Source of the DNA: Prevotella sp. P5-108
Lineage (GTDB): Bacteria; Bacteroidota; Bacteroidia; Bacteroidales; Bacteroidaceae
Length of the DNA: 64,000 bases
Direction: 5' to 3'
NCBI RefSeq assembly: GCF_002251385.1
Contig: NZ_NPJJ01000057.1
Span: 149,940-213,939 of the forward strand
Below are positions 55,656 to 64,000 of this stretch, piece after piece; the first letter of the stretch is position 1, and each line of letters begins with the position of its first letter. Both the position numbers and the translations under genes were made by a program. The notes under the pieces are model-generated. The model worked only from the letters and a program-made list of their open reading frames with translations. It was not told the DNA's origin and ran no database searches.

Positions 55656-56380
55656 GTGATATGAGAGTGATAAGACTGGACACCGTCGATTCGACCAATA
55701 CCTATCTGCACGCCTATCGGGGCGACGAGGATGTGGTGGTGGTCACAGCACGCCACCAGACCGCCGGACGCGGACAGGGAGGCAACCGATGGGAGGACGC
55801 TGAGGGACAGAACCTGCTCTTCTCGATACAGATACGCCCCGTGGAGGTGGCGATAGGCCACCAGTTTGTGCTGGCTATGGCCGAAGCGCTGGCCCTGAAG
55901 CGGGCGCTCGATGCCTATGCCGACGGCATGGAGCTGAAGTGGCCCAACGACATCTACCACCGCGACCGCAAGCTCAGCGGAACGCTCATCGAGACGGCGG
56001 TAAGCGGCGGCCGACTGAAGCGCATGATACTGGGCACGGGCATCAACGTAAACCAGCGACGCTTCACCAGCGACGCGCCCAACCCCGTGTCGCTCAGCCA
56101 GATTACGGGCAGCGACGAGAGCATAGACCATCTGCTCGAGCGCATCCTCCAAGCCTTCGACGACTACTACCGACGGGTGCAGGAGGGCGACTATGCTGGC
56201 ATAAGCCGCGAGTATCACGAGGCGCTCTACCGCCGCAAGGGTTTCTACCGCTATCGCGACGGCGACGGCGAATTTGACGCCGAGCTGGTGGGCGTGGCCT
56301 ACGACGGCAGGCTCAGTCTGCGCGACAGCGAGGGCCGACAGCGCAGCTATGCGTTCAAGGAAGTGGAATTTATCATCTGA
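55652..56380 (+). CDS. birA: Biotin--[acetyl-CoA-carboxylase] ligase
   Basis: A 242-residue class I biotin protein ligase that joins biotin to acetyl-CoA carboxylase. VDSTNTYL, QTAGRGQGGNRWEDAEGQNLLFSI (biotinyl-AMP loop) and LKWPNDIYHRDRKLSGTLIE are all present, with a short C-terminal SH3-like domain. There is no N-terminal DNA-binding domain, so it should not act as a repressor. ATGA overlap with yraN indicates translational coupling. Confidence 0.93.
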   Translation: MSDMRVIRLDTVDSTNTYLHAYRGDEDVVVVTARHQTAGRGQGGNRWEDAEGQNLLFSIQIRPVEVAIGHQFVLAMAEALALKRALDAYADGMELKWPNDIYHRDRKLSGTLIETAVSGGRLKRMILGTGINVNQRRFTSDAPNPVSLSQITGSDESIDHLLERILQAFDDYYRRVQEGDYAGISREYHEALYRRKGFYRYRDGDGEFDAELVGVAYDGRLSLRDSEGRQRSYAFKEVEFII

Positions 56381-56396
56381 AAATACAAATAAGACT

Positions 56397-57107
56397 ATGG
56401 CAAGATTTAAGAGAATCCTCCTCAAACTCTCGGGCGAGAGCTTGATGGGCAATCAGAATTATGGTATCGACCCTGAGCGACTGGGTGACTATGCCCGCCA
56501 AATCAAGGAGATACACGAGATGGGTGTGCAGATAGGTATCGTCATCGGCGGTGGCAACATCTTCCGCGGACTGAGCGGCAGCCAGAAGGGCTTCGACCGC
56601 GTCAAGGGCGACCAGATGGGCATGTGTGCCACGGTAATCAACTCGCTGGCGCTGAGTTCGGCTCTCGAGGCCGAGGGCGTAAAGACCAAGGTGCTCACCG
56701 CCATACGCATGGAGCCCATCGGCGAGTTCTACAGCAAGTGGAAGGCCATCGAGGCTATGGAAGACGGCCGCGTGTGCATCTTCTCGGGCGGCACGGGCAG
56801 CCCCTACTTCACCACCGACACCGGCTCGTCGCTGCGAGGCATAGAGATTGAGGCCGATGTGATGCTCAAGGGCACCCGCGTAGACGGCATCTACACCGCC
56901 GACCCCGAGAAGGACCCCACTGCCACCAAGTTTCACGACATCACCTTCGACGAGATTTATACCCGCAACCTGCGCGTGATGGACCTCACCGCCACCACGA
57001 TGTGCAAGGAGAACAATCTGCCTATCTATGTATTCAACATGGATGTGGTGGGCAACCTCAAGCGCGTGATGGACGGCGAAGAGATAGGCACGCTGGTCCA
57101 CAACTGA
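56397..57107 (+). CDS. pyrH: UMP kinase
   Basis: A 236-residue hexameric kinase making UDP from UMP, feeding pyrimidine nucleotide synthesis. RILLKLSGESL at the N-terminus, VIGGGNIFRG, and FSGGTGSPYFTTDTGSSLRGIEIEADVMLKGTRVDGIY are diagnostic. The ATG at 56397 is 17 bases after birA; the frame is open earlier inside birA but without homology. It ends at a strong hairpin shared with dnaE. Confidence 0.95.
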   Translation: MARFKRILLKLSGESLMGNQNYGIDPERLGDYARQIKEIHEMGVQIGIVIGGGNIFRGLSGSQKGFDRVKGDQMGMCATVINSLALSSALEAEGVKTKVLTAIRMEPIGEFYSKWKAIEAMEDGRVCIFSGGTGSPYFTTDTGSSLRGIEIEADVMLKGTRVDGIYTADPEKDPTATKFHDITFDEIYTRNLRVMDLTATTMCKENNLPIYVFNMDVVGNLKRVMDGEEIGTLVHN

Positions 57108-57121
57108 TAACACCCTTACTA

Positions 57122-57185
57122 CAGATACGAGAAATGGTTCGACAGAGCTTGCATTGAGCTGCTGTCGAACCATTTCTCGTATCTG
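57122..57185. terminator. Bidirectional hairpin between pyrH and dnaE
   Basis: A perfect 24-bp inverted repeat (57122-57145 and 57162-57185) with a 16-base loop, between convergent genes. There is no long U-run on either side, but its stability should block or end transcription both ways. Confidence 0.75.
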
Positions 57186-57214
57186 CAACCGCCGTCACGC
57201 AGCGGAGGGAGTCG

Positions 57215-60200
57215 TCAGGTATTGAACTGATAGCTGAAGTGATATTCGTCGAGGAAGTCGAGCAACTTCCTGGTCACATTGACGCTCTTGGCCGAGCGCA
57301 TCACTATCTCTCCCCTTTGGTCCATACAGTTGTAGAAGCGTATGAGCAAGGGGGTCTGGCCGAGGTTGTCGTTGAGCTTGGTGGCGAGGTTGTCCTCGAG
57401 CTCCTCGTCAAACTTGTCGCAGTCTATGCCTATCGTCATGCTGGTAATGCCGCGGTTCTTGACATCGACGAGGAACTCTACGTTGACGATATTGAGCTGG
57501 AACTTGCCCGAACCACGGTAGCGCTCCACGCACTTGGCGGTGATGCGCACGAGATACTCCTTCTTGAGCATGCCGTTCCACTTGGGCCATTCGGCATCAA
57601 AGATACTCAACTCGCCAGTGCCGCTGTAGTCTTCTATCTGGATGATACCGAAGGGCTTGCCGCTGTAGTTGGAGAAGCGCTCGGTCGACTCGGTGATGAT
57701 TCCACCGAAGGTTATCTCCTGCAGTTTGCTCAGCGGCTCCATATCGGTGTCGCGACCGCGGATGTCGATACACTGGGTATTGCAGAGGTGCTTGAGCGCC
57801 ACCTCGTAGTCGTCGAGCGGATGGGCTGAGAGATAGATGCCCACCAGTTCGCGCTCCTTGTTGAGTCGTTCGAGTGTGTTCCACTGCTCTGGCTTGGATG
57901 GTTGTGGATGGGCTATCTCTACATCGTCGGCGCCGAAGAGCGAAGTGGCAGCCTCGGCCTTGGACGCCTGGAAGCGCTGTCCATAACGCACGATGGCATC
58001 GAGGAACGAGCCCTCCTTGCCACAAGGTGCAAAATACTGCTCACGATAGAGCCCGAAGCTGTCGAAGCCTCCGCTGTAGGCAAGGCTTTCAAAGGCTTTG
58101 CGGTTGACATTGCGGAAGTCCACGCGCTCGGCAAAGTCATAGATATCGGCAAAGGGGCCGTTGGCCTCGCGCTCGTTGATGATGGCGGTGGCGGCAGCCT
58201 CGCCCATACCCTTGATGGCAGCCAGTCCGAAGCGTATCTCGCCATGGTGGTTTACACCGAAGTTCTCGTAACTCTCATTGACATCGGGGCCCAGGGTGGG
58301 CACACCGTAGGTGCGACATTCGTCCATGAGCTTGGTAATCTCCTTGATGTCGCTCTTGCGGCGGGTCATGATGGCAGCCATAAACTCGGCCGGATAGTGA
58401 GCCTTCATATAGGCGGTCTGGTAGGCCACCCAGGAGTAGCAGGTGGCATGAGACTTGTTGAAGGCATAGGAGGCAAACTTCTCCCAGTCGCCCCAGATTT
58501 TCTCAAGCACCTGGGGGTCGTGGCCGTTGGCCTGCCCCTGCTTGATAAACTTGGGTCTCATGGCGTCTACGATGGCTTTTTTCTTCTTACCCATAGCCTT
58601 ACGCAGGGCATCGCTCTCACCTCGGGTGAAGCTGGCCAGCTGGCGCGACAGGAGCATCACCTGCTCCTGGTAGACGGTGATGCCATAGGTGTCCTTGAGA
58701 TATTTCTCCATGCAGGGTATGTCGTAGGTCACCAGCGAGGGGTCGTGCTTGCGCTTGATGAAGTCGGGAATGTAGTCCATAGGACCCGGACGATAGAGGG
58801 CGTTCATGGCGATGAGGTCCTCGAACACGGTGGGATGGAGCTCACGCAGATACTTCTGCATGCCGGGCGACTCAAACTGGAAGGTTCCGATGGTGCGGCC
58901 CTCCTGATAGAGCTTGTAGGTGAGCTCGTCGTCGATGGGTATGGTGTCGATGTCGACATCGATGCCCTTGGTCAGCTTCACGTTCTTTACCGCCTCTTTC
59001 AACTCGGAGAGAGTCTTCAATCCCAGGAAGTCCATCTTGATAAGGCCGGTAGACTCGATGACGTGGCCGTCGTACTGGGTGACAGCCGTCTTGAACTCAG
59101 GGAAGTCGGGGTCGTCGGCAGTAGACACGGGTACCCAGTTGCTGATGGGGTCGCGGCAGATGATGAAGCCGCAGGCATGGAGACCCACACCGCGCACGGT
59201 GCCCTCGAGCATCTTGGCATACTTGATGGTGTTGCGCTCCTGGGGATTGGACGACGCCTCGGCATCACGCAGTTCGGGCGTGGCCTTGATGGCATTGGTG
59301 AGATTCATCTTCATGCCGTCGGGCAGACGATCAGGGATGGCCTTGCAGAGGGCGTTGGCCTTGTCGAGGGGCAGACGCTCCACGCGCGCCACATCCTTGA
59401 TGGAGTTCTTGGTGGCCATAGCCTGATAGGTAATGATGTGGGCACAGTTCTCATGGCCGTACTTGTCCATCACCCAGCGCAGCACCTTGCCTCGGCCGTC
59501 GTCGTCGAAGTCGGTATCGATATCGGGGAGGTTCACACGGTCGGGGTTGAGGAAACGCTCGAACAGCAGGTCGTACTTGAGCGGATCTATGCGCGTAATG
59601 CCCAGACAGTAGGCCACAACCGAACCCGCAGCCGAGCCACGGCCCGGACCTACCCACACGCCGAGGTCGCGACGGGCGGCATTGATGAAGTCTGACACGA
59701 TAAGGAAGTAACCGGGGAAACCCATGGTCTTCATGACATGGAGCTCGAAGTTGATATGCTCCTTCACATTGTCGGGCAGCGGGTCGCCGTAGAGCTCCTT
59801 GGCACCCTCGTAGGCGAGGTGGGCCAGATAGTCGGCCTCAAACTTGATGCGGTATATCTTGTCGTAGCCGCCCAGGCGGTCTATCACCTTCTGGGCCTCG
59901 TCGGGAGGCAGCGGGTTTTCACCGTTCTCGTCGGAGGTAAACTCGTGGAAGAGCTGCTCCTCGGTGAAGCGGCGGCGCCACTCTTCCTCGGTACCAAAGT
60001 CTTCGGGGATGGGGAAGAAGGGCATGATGGGGCCGTGGTCGATGCTGTATATCTCGACCTTGTCGAGTATCTCGGTGGTGTTGGCAAGCGCCTCGGGCAC
60101 ATCGCTGAAGATGTCGTTCATCTCCTGGCGGGTCTTAAACCACTCCTGCTTGGAGTAGCGCATGCGGTTGGGGTCGTCCAGGTCCTTGCCCGTAGAGATA

Positions 60201-60934
60201 CAGAGCAGATGGTCGTGGGCTTCGGCGGTCTCCTTGTCCTCAAAGTGGCAGTCGTTGGTGCAGACGAGCTTGATGCCATACTCACGGGCCATCTCGATGA
60301 GCACCTTGTTGGCCTTCTGCTGCAGGGGGAAGGCTTCGCGGTTGGCCAGGATGGTGGGGTCGGTCACCTCGTGGCGCTGGAGCTCGAGGTAATAGTCGTC
60401 GCCAAACACGCGATGATACCACTCACACGCCTCGCGGGCTCCCTCGATGTCGCCATGCAGAATCTTGGAGGGTACCTCGCCGGCGATACATGCCGAGCAG
60501 ACGATGAGGTCTTCGTGGTAGCGCTCGAGGTCGGCGCGGTCGGTACGCGGACGATAGTAGTAGCCATCTGTCCACGCATTGGAGACGAGCTTGATGAGAT
60601 TCTTGTAACCATTATAGTTCTTGGCCAGCACGATGAGGTGGTAACCGCTGTTGTCGCCCATCTCCTTGACCTTGTCTTCCTTGCGGCGGCGCGCCACATA
60701 CATCTCACAACCCAGGATGGGCTTGAAAGGCTCGAGCCCCTCCTCCTTGCGCTTCTTGTTGACACCGGCGCAGTAGTCGGCCAGTTCCTTGATGCCATAC
60801 ATCACGCCGTGGTCGGTGACCGCCATACCGCGCATGCCGTCGGCAATGGCCTTGTCGACCAGGTGGGGTATCTTGGACTGACCGTCGAGTATAGAGTAGT
60901 GGGTGTGTACGTGCAGGTGTATAAAATCTTCCAT
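57215..60934 (-). CDS. dnaE: DNA polymerase III subunit alpha
   Basis: A 1239-residue replicative polymerase. It starts with the PHP domain (HLHVHTHYSILDG, VTDHGVMYG), then the C-family palm, with the active-site acids in LPDIDTDFDDDGR, the fingers (GVGLHACGFII, YRPGPMDYIPDFIKRK), a helix-hairpin-helix region and an OB fold (FGGIITESTERFSNYSGKPFGIIQIED). Length and order fit the DnaE1 type of Bacteroidetes. The ATG at 60932-60934 is right after the promoter; the frame extends 65 codons further through it and is rejected. Confidence 0.97.
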   Translation of the reverse strand: MEDFIHLHVHTHYSILDGQSKIPHLVDKAIADGMRGMAVTDHGVMYGIKELADYCAGVNKKRKEEGLEPFKPILGCEMYVARRRKEDKVKEMGDNSGYHLIVLAKNYNGYKNLIKLVSNAWTDGYYYRPRTDRADLERYHEDLIVCSACIAGEVPSKILHGDIEGAREACEWYHRVFGDDYYLELQRHEVTDPTILANREAFPLQQKANKVLIEMAREYGIKLVCTNDCHFEDKETAEAHDHLLCISTGKDLDDPNRMRYSKQEWFKTRQEMNDIFSDVPEALANTTEILDKVEIYSIDHGPIMPFFPIPEDFGTEEEWRRRFTEEQLFHEFTSDENGENPLPPDEAQKVIDRLGGYDKIYRIKFEADYLAHLAYEGAKELYGDPLPDNVKEHINFELHVMKTMGFPGYFLIVSDFINAARRDLGVWVGPGRGSAAGSVVAYCLGITRIDPLKYDLLFERFLNPDRVNLPDIDTDFDDDGRGKVLRWVMDKYGHENCAHIITYQAMATKNSIKDVARVERLPLDKANALCKAIPDRLPDGMKMNLTNAIKATPELRDAEASSNPQERNTIKYAKMLEGTVRGVGLHACGFIICRDPISNWVPVSTADDPDFPEFKTAVTQYDGHVIESTGLIKMDFLGLKTLSELKEAVKNVKLTKGIDVDIDTIPIDDELTYKLYQEGRTIGTFQFESPGMQKYLRELHPTVFEDLIAMNALYRPGPMDYIPDFIKRKHDPSLVTYDIPCMEKYLKDTYGITVYQEQVMLLSRQLASFTRGESDALRKAMGKKKKAIVDAMRPKFIKQGQANGHDPQVLEKIWGDWEKFASYAFNKSHATCYSWVAYQTAYMKAHYPAEFMAAIMTRRKSDIKEITKLMDECRTYGVPTLGPDVNESYENFGVNHHGEIRFGLAAIKGMGEAAATAIINEREANGPFADIYDFAERVDFRNVNRKAFESLAYSGGFDSFGLYREQYFAPCGKEGSFLDAIVRYGQRFQASKAEAATSLFGADDVEIAHPQPSKPEQWNTLERLNKERELVGIYLSAHPLDDYEVALKHLCNTQCIDIRGRDTDMEPLSKLQEITFGGIITESTERFSNYSGKPFGIIQIEDYSGTGELSIFDAEWPKWNGMLKKEYLVRITAKCVERYRGSGKFQLNIVNVEFLVDVKNRGITSMTIGIDCDKFDEELEDNLATKLNDNLGQTPLLIRFYNCMDQRGEIVMRSAKSVNVTRKLLDFLDEYHFSYQFNT

Positions 60935-60963
60935 AATGGTGGCGAAAATTGTGTTTGGGGTTT

Positions 60964-60995
60964 CAAAGTTACATACATTTGCCGACATCCACAAA
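60964..60995 (-). promoter_or_regulatory. Promoter of dnaE
   Basis: Minus-strand TTTG (60992-60995), a 20-base spacer and TAACTTTG (60964-60971), 29 bases before the ATG. Confidence 0.85.
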
Positions 60996-61011
60996 AAAAA
61001 CGCGGCCAATA

Positions 61012-61043
61012 TTTGCGACATCACATTAATTAATGTATCTTTG
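61012..61043 (+). promoter_or_regulatory. Promoter of psd-pssA
   Basis: TTTG (61012-61015), a 20-base spacer and TATCTTTG (61036-61043), 21 bases before the ATG. It is divergent from the dnaE promoter. Confidence 0.85.
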
Positions 61044-61064
61044 CATAGAATATAGAGTAACCTT

Positions 61065-61760
61065 ATGGGCAATAGAATTAAAAAACTAAAAAAGATACGT
61101 ATCCACCGCGAGGGCACAGACACCATCATCTATGGTTTCATTTTCATTGCCGCCGTCGCGCTGATATTGCACCGTACGTTTGAGACCAAGATTCCCTTCT
61201 GGTCGTTCCTTGTCATTTTCGGCTCCATATATGCCATCATCCTCAATTTCTTCAGATGTCCTATACGCTACTTCGGCAGCGAGGACACCGAGCGGCTGGT
61301 CGTAGCGCCCGCCGACGGCAAGATAGTAGTAATCGAAGAGGTAGAGGAGAACGAGTACTTCCATGAGCGCCGCCTCATGGTGTCAATCTTCATGAGCCTC
61401 TTCAACGTGCATGCCAACTGGTTCCCCGTAGACGGCAAGGTGAAGTTTGTAAACCACCGCAACGGCAACTTCCACAAGGCATGGCTGCCCAAGGCAAGCG
61501 AGGAGAACGAGCACGCCGACATCATGATTACCACGCCCGAGGGTACCGACATCCTCTGCCGACAGATAGCCGGCGCCGTGGCACGCCGCATCGTGACCTA
61601 CGCCAAGCCCGGAGAGGAATGTTTCATCGACGAACACCTGGGCTTCATCAAGTTCGGTTCGCGCGTAGACGTATATCTGCCCATAGGCACCGAGGTGTGT
61701 GTCAAGATGGGACAGACCACCACGGGCGACCAGACAGTGATAGCCAAACTAAAGGACTGA
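61065..61760 (+). CDS. psd: Phosphatidylserine decarboxylase (short, archaeal-like form)
   Basis: A 231-residue membrane-bound enzyme making phosphatidylethanolamine. Two hydrophobic segments (about 20-40 and 45-65) precede the catalytic part: [33 protein letters not shown], and [16 protein letters not shown], where the Gly-Ser is the self-cleavage site that yields the pyruvoyl cofactor. It lacks the extra N-terminal domain of the E. coli enzyme, as in other short PSDs. pssA follows 7 bases on, so both steps of PE synthesis are together. Confidence 0.93.
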   Translation: MGNRIKKLKKIRIHREGTDTIIYGFIFIAAVALILHRTFETKIPFWSFLVIFGSIYAIILNFFRCPIRYFGSEDTERLVVAPADGKIVVIEEVEENEYFHERRLMVSIFMSLFNVHANWFPVDGKVKFVNHRNGNFHKAWLPKASEENEHADIMITTPEGTDILCRQIAGAVARRIVTYAKPGEECFIDEHLGFIKFGSRVDVYLPIGTEVCVKMGQTTTGDQTVIAKLKD

Positions 61761-61767
61761 TACAACC

Positions 61768-62490
61768 ATGTTACAGACCATCAAGAAAATTATCCCCAAC
61801 ACACTGACATCCTGCAATCTCATTGCAGGATGTATTGCTACATTCCATGCCTTCACAGGCAATGTAGACATCGCACTCCTGTGGATTGTCATAGGCGCAG
61901 CCTTCGACTTCTTCGACGGCATGAGCGCCCGACTGCTCCACGTATCGTCGCCCATAGGCAAGGAGCTCGACTCGCTGGCCGACGACATCACCTTCGGACT
62001 GGCACCCGCAGCCATCGTGGGCTTCGAGCTCACCATGGTACACTACCCCGCCTTCCTCATGCCCGTGAGCGATTACATCCCCTTCGCTGCCTTTGTCATG
62101 GCAGCCTTCTCAGCACTGCGACTGGCCAAGTTCAATCTCGACGAGCGCCAGTCCATGGGCTTCATCGGACTGCCCACACCAGCCAACGCCCTCTTCTGGG
62201 GCTCGTTCATCCTCGGATGGCGCGACCAGCTGGAGAGCTCGCCCTGGGCACTCCCCCTGCTGCTGATGCTGATACTGCTGAGCTGCTATCTGCTCATAGC
62301 CGAGATACCCATGTTTGCACTCAAGTTCAAGCACTGGGGATGGGCCGAAAACCAGCTGAAGTACATCTTCATACTCTGTTGCATCCCCATCCTGCTCGTG
62401 TGTGGAGTAGCTGGCATATCGCTCATCATCGTGTGGTACATACTGGTCTCGGTGTTCAAGAATTTCACTGACAAACTCAAGCAGCAATGA
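61768..62490 (+). CDS. pssA: CDP-diacylglycerol--serine O-phosphatidyltransferase
   Basis: A 240-residue inner-membrane enzyme making phosphatidylserine. The CDP-alcohol phosphotransferase signature DG-xx-AR-x8-G-xxx-D-xxx-D is complete (FFDGMSARLLHVSSPIGKE then LDSLADD), followed by several helices. Its product is the substrate of the psd enzyme just upstream. It overlaps the next gene by four bases. Confidence 0.93.
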   Translation: MLQTIKKIIPNTLTSCNLIAGCIATFHAFTGNVDIALLWIVIGAAFDFFDGMSARLLHVSSPIGKELDSLADDITFGLAPAAIVGFELTMVHYPAFLMPVSDYIPFAAFVMAAFSALRLAKFNLDERQSMGFIGLPTPANALFWGSFILGWRDQLESSPWALPLLLMLILLSCYLLIAEIPMFALKFKHWGWAENQLKYIFILCCIPILLVCGVAGISLIIVWYILVSVFKNFTDKLKQQ

Positions 62491-62756
62491 TACTCTTCAA
62501 GCTCATAGCCTTCATCTTCATCGTAGGCATCATAGCCATCATCGTGATGGGCGTAGGTCTGTGGGTACGCGTAAGAAGCGCCATAGACCAGCTACGTGGC
62601 GGCAACGCCCAGCGCACCAACCGCAAGACCGACAACGGCAGAGGCGACGGCGTGATAGACCAGCGCACACCGGAGCAGTCAAACCAGAAGATATTCGGCA
62701 GCGACGAAGGCGAATATGTAGACTTTGTGGACGAAGACGACGACAAGGCCCAATAG
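62487..62756 (+). CDS. DUF4834 family small membrane protein
   Basis: An 89-residue protein with one N-terminal membrane helix (MILFKLIAFIFIVGIIAIIVMGVGLWV), a basic linker and an acidic tail (GSDEGEYVDFVDEDDD). The pattern fits DUF4834, found in Bacteroidetes next to pssA. Function is unknown. ATGA overlap with pssA and the terminator at 62810 make it the last gene of the run. Confidence 0.8.
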   Translation: MILFKLIAFIFIVGIIAIIVMGVGLWVRVRSAIDQLRGGNAQRTNRKTDNGRGDGVIDQRTPEQSNQKIFGSDEGEYVDFVDEDDDKAQ

Positions 62757-62809
62757 CCACACCGCCAAAGACAAGCCGACAGCAGCCCACATACCGCCCC
62801 ACCCAATAA

Positions 62810-62848
62810 GCCAAACGAGCACGACCCAAAAGGCCGTGCTCGTTTGGC
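62810..62848 (+). terminator. Terminator of psd-pssA-DUF4834
   Basis: GCCAAACGAGCACG pairs perfectly with CGTGCTCGTTTGGC, with further GC pairing inside. It is followed by GTTATG with no U-run. Confidence 0.75.
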
Positions 62849-62947
62849 GTTATGTAGATGATGGCGGAGGCGGAGGTGGCGACAAGGAGAATAAAGATAT
62901 GACCGCTGGCTGTATGTAGCTGTCTGCAAATACTACCCCCAATGCCA

Positions 62948-63790
62948 TTAGCACTTATGACAAACGGCGAAACCACCCATGTTAACAAATAGTGACGGCT
63001 CTGTATTGGAGTGCATCTTAATTCTGCTCTCTGCCAACTGGCAGTACTCTTTACTGATATCGATACCTATGTATTTCCTACCAGAGTCTTTGGCAGCCAC
63101 ACAGGTTGTACCACTACCACACATAGGGTCAAGAACGACATCACCCTCATTGGACCAACTTCTTATATGGTCTAAAGCGAGGTCATAAGGGAAGGGAGCC
63201 GGGTGCTTCTTGGCCTCTTGGTCTACAGCCTTTTTACCAACAACATATTCCCAGATATTACCCTTAAGTTTTTCGGCCTTTACAGGATTGGCCAATTTAG
63301 TTCGACTTTGTTCACCTTTGGAATAGTTTTTATAGGTTGTGCCCTTTAGCTCTAATCCCGCATGGAGGCAGGGGACCTTAATAGGATTGTGGGTAGCCAC
63401 ATTGCCTTTTGAGAAAACAAACATATACTCAAACACGTTGGTATATCTCTTCCTGTATATTTGGGGTACGGGATTGGTTTTCTGGAATATCATCGTATCG
63501 TGCAACTTGAAACCTTTTGCAACGAAGGTTAGTGCCTGTCTAAAACTGGTACAGGTCTCGCTACCATTGACAGTAGCGTCGGAAACGACCCAGACAACCA
63601 CACCGCCTTCCTTGATAATCCTATACAATTGGGCAACGATATCCTCGAAAGGGAAGGTATAGCCTTTATATGTTCTCAGATTGTCGTATGGAGGTGAAGT
63701 TACGACCAAATCAATGGAGTTGTCAGGTAACTGCTTCATCACTTCCACGCAATTACCATTGATTATCTTATCAATATAGTCCGTTATCAT
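62948..63790 (-). CDS. Site-specific DNA methyltransferase, beta-class (TSPPY)
   Basis: A 280-residue DNA methyltransferase. TSPPYDNLRTYKGY near residue 32 is the catalytic motif; SPPY, rather than DPPY, is more usual in cytosine-N4 enzymes. The SAM-binding VVLDPMCGSGTTCVAA follows near 217-232, an order that marks the beta class. No nuclease gene is visible; the upstream gene on this strand is truncated and overlaps this start by four bases (ATGA), so the pair was once coupled. It may be an orphan methylase or the remaining half of a restriction system. Confidence 0.9.
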   Translation of the reverse strand: MITDYIDKIINGNCVEVMKQLPDNSIDLVVTSPPYDNLRTYKGYTFPFEDIVAQLYRIIKEGGVVVWVVSDATVNGSETCTSFRQALTFVAKGFKLHDTMIFQKTNPVPQIYRKRYTNVFEYMFVFSKGNVATHNPIKVPCLHAGLELKGTTYKNYSKGEQSRTKLANPVKAEKLKGNIWEYVVGKKAVDQEAKKHPAPFPYDLALDHIRSWSNEGDVVLDPMCGSGTTCVAAKDSGRKYIGIDISKEYCQLAESRIKMHSNTEPSLFVNMGGFAVCHKC

Positions 63791-63876
63791 TTTTGTATTT
63801 GCTCAATAAATTGCTTAATCGTTGAGATTTTGTTATCCAGTTTCAGGCATTTAAGGAGCTCGTTGATAGCATCTGA
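63787..63876 (-). pseudogene. 3' remnant of a gene coupled to the methyltransferase
   Basis: The last 29 codons of a frame (SDAINELLKCLKLDN then KISTIKQFIEQIQK) end in a TGA that overlaps the methyltransferase ATG. A TAG at 63877-63879 closes the frame upstream and no start codon precedes it, so the rest of the gene is gone or displaced. It is helical, of unknown family; a regulator or restriction subunit is possible. Confidence 0.45.
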
Positions 63877-63879
63877 CTA

Positions 63880-64000
63880 TTCCTAAAATTAGTTGACAGA
63901 ATTGGATGCGATTAACTAATTAGGTTTACTACTTTTATTCAGTTCTCTGTTTTACTTTACAAGTTCTGTTAGTTGAACTGATTTGTTTTACAAGATTTAA
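63880..64000. other. AT-rich end of the window
   Basis: No gene seen. Motifs TTAGTTGACAGAATT and GTTCTGTTAGTTGAAC occur here, possibly part of a mobile-element end that truncated the gene at 63876, but the window stops too soon to tell. Confidence 0.3.

Noticed and set aside
57902..59695. A 597-codon plus-strand frame inside dnaE
   Set aside because: It is the antisense shadow of dnaE, Val/Gly/Leu-rich without any motif.

Overview
The window looks like a chromosomal segment of a Bacteroidales bacterium, most likely Prevotellaceae or a close relative. Three things support this. Many genes are preceded by the Bacteroidetes sigma-factor promoter (TTG or TTTG, a spacer of mostly 19-20 nt, then TAnnTTTG) rather than strong Shine-Dalgarno sites. 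Type IX secretion components (PorX and a PorW/SprE-like protein) are present, with a matching C-terminal sorting-type domain on a secreted protease. Several families are typical of the phylum: DUF3316, DUF3098, DUF4834, the BF0631-type metzincin lipoprotein, a C10 protease and a K+-dependent membrane pyrophosphatase. The identification rests on recognition only; no database was searched.

Layout. 1-3085 (minus): a three-gene Hsp70-type unit made of a 661-residue membrane protein with a J-like N-terminus, a membrane-anchored GrpE-like protein and the start of an Hsp70. 3710-4191: a broken Abi_2-type abortive infection gene. 4426-6290 (minus): glycerate kinase and a flavodoxin/ferredoxin protein. 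6597-8475: a secreted GH27 alpha-galactosidase and RidA, convergent. 8665-13556: a sugar/polyol locus with a LacI-type regulator, GPH symporter, zinc dehydrogenase and PfkB kinase. 13713-15190: a probable small RNA, a duplicated promoter segment, two small genes and an orphan type II-like CRISPR/tracrRNA remnant without cas genes. 15306-21523: purine permease, ParC, DUF3316, S41 protease and tRNA-Leu. 22088-24775: a C10 protease interrupted by one in-frame TAG. 24868-26497: repeat-rich non-coding DNA.

26568-36314: membrane pyrophosphatase, a Phd/RelE-type toxin-antitoxin pair, two small unknowns with a radical SAM protein, then the compact ftsX-DUF3098-uppP-truB-queA-folK run. 36771-46210: tRNA-Pro, a metzincin lipoprotein, aroA, a small membrane protein, one open reading frame joining a metal ABC permease to a PorW-like lipoprotein, porX and tsaE. 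46320-49177: thioredoxin with a tandemly repeated promoter region, a Fic protein and a CE1-type esterase. 49662-52407 (minus): a restriction-modification pair with a two-domain methyltransferase and an HNH nuclease. 52865-55084: an IS982-family element and an Ig-like secreted protein, bracketed by two copies of a palindromic repeat. 55275-62756: yraN-birA-pyrH, dnaE (minus), psd-pssA-DUF4834. 62948-63876 (minus): a second DNA methyltransferase preceded by the tail of a broken gene.

Housekeeping genes form tight same-strand runs with 1-4 base overlaps, so translational coupling is common. Accessory DNA (chaperone-like trio, abortive infection relic, CRISPR relic, toxin-antitoxin, restriction-modification, IS, repeats) sits between these runs. 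The least explained parts are the Hsp70-type trio, the CRISPR/tracrRNA remnant, the permease-PorW fusion and the single-stop C10 protease.
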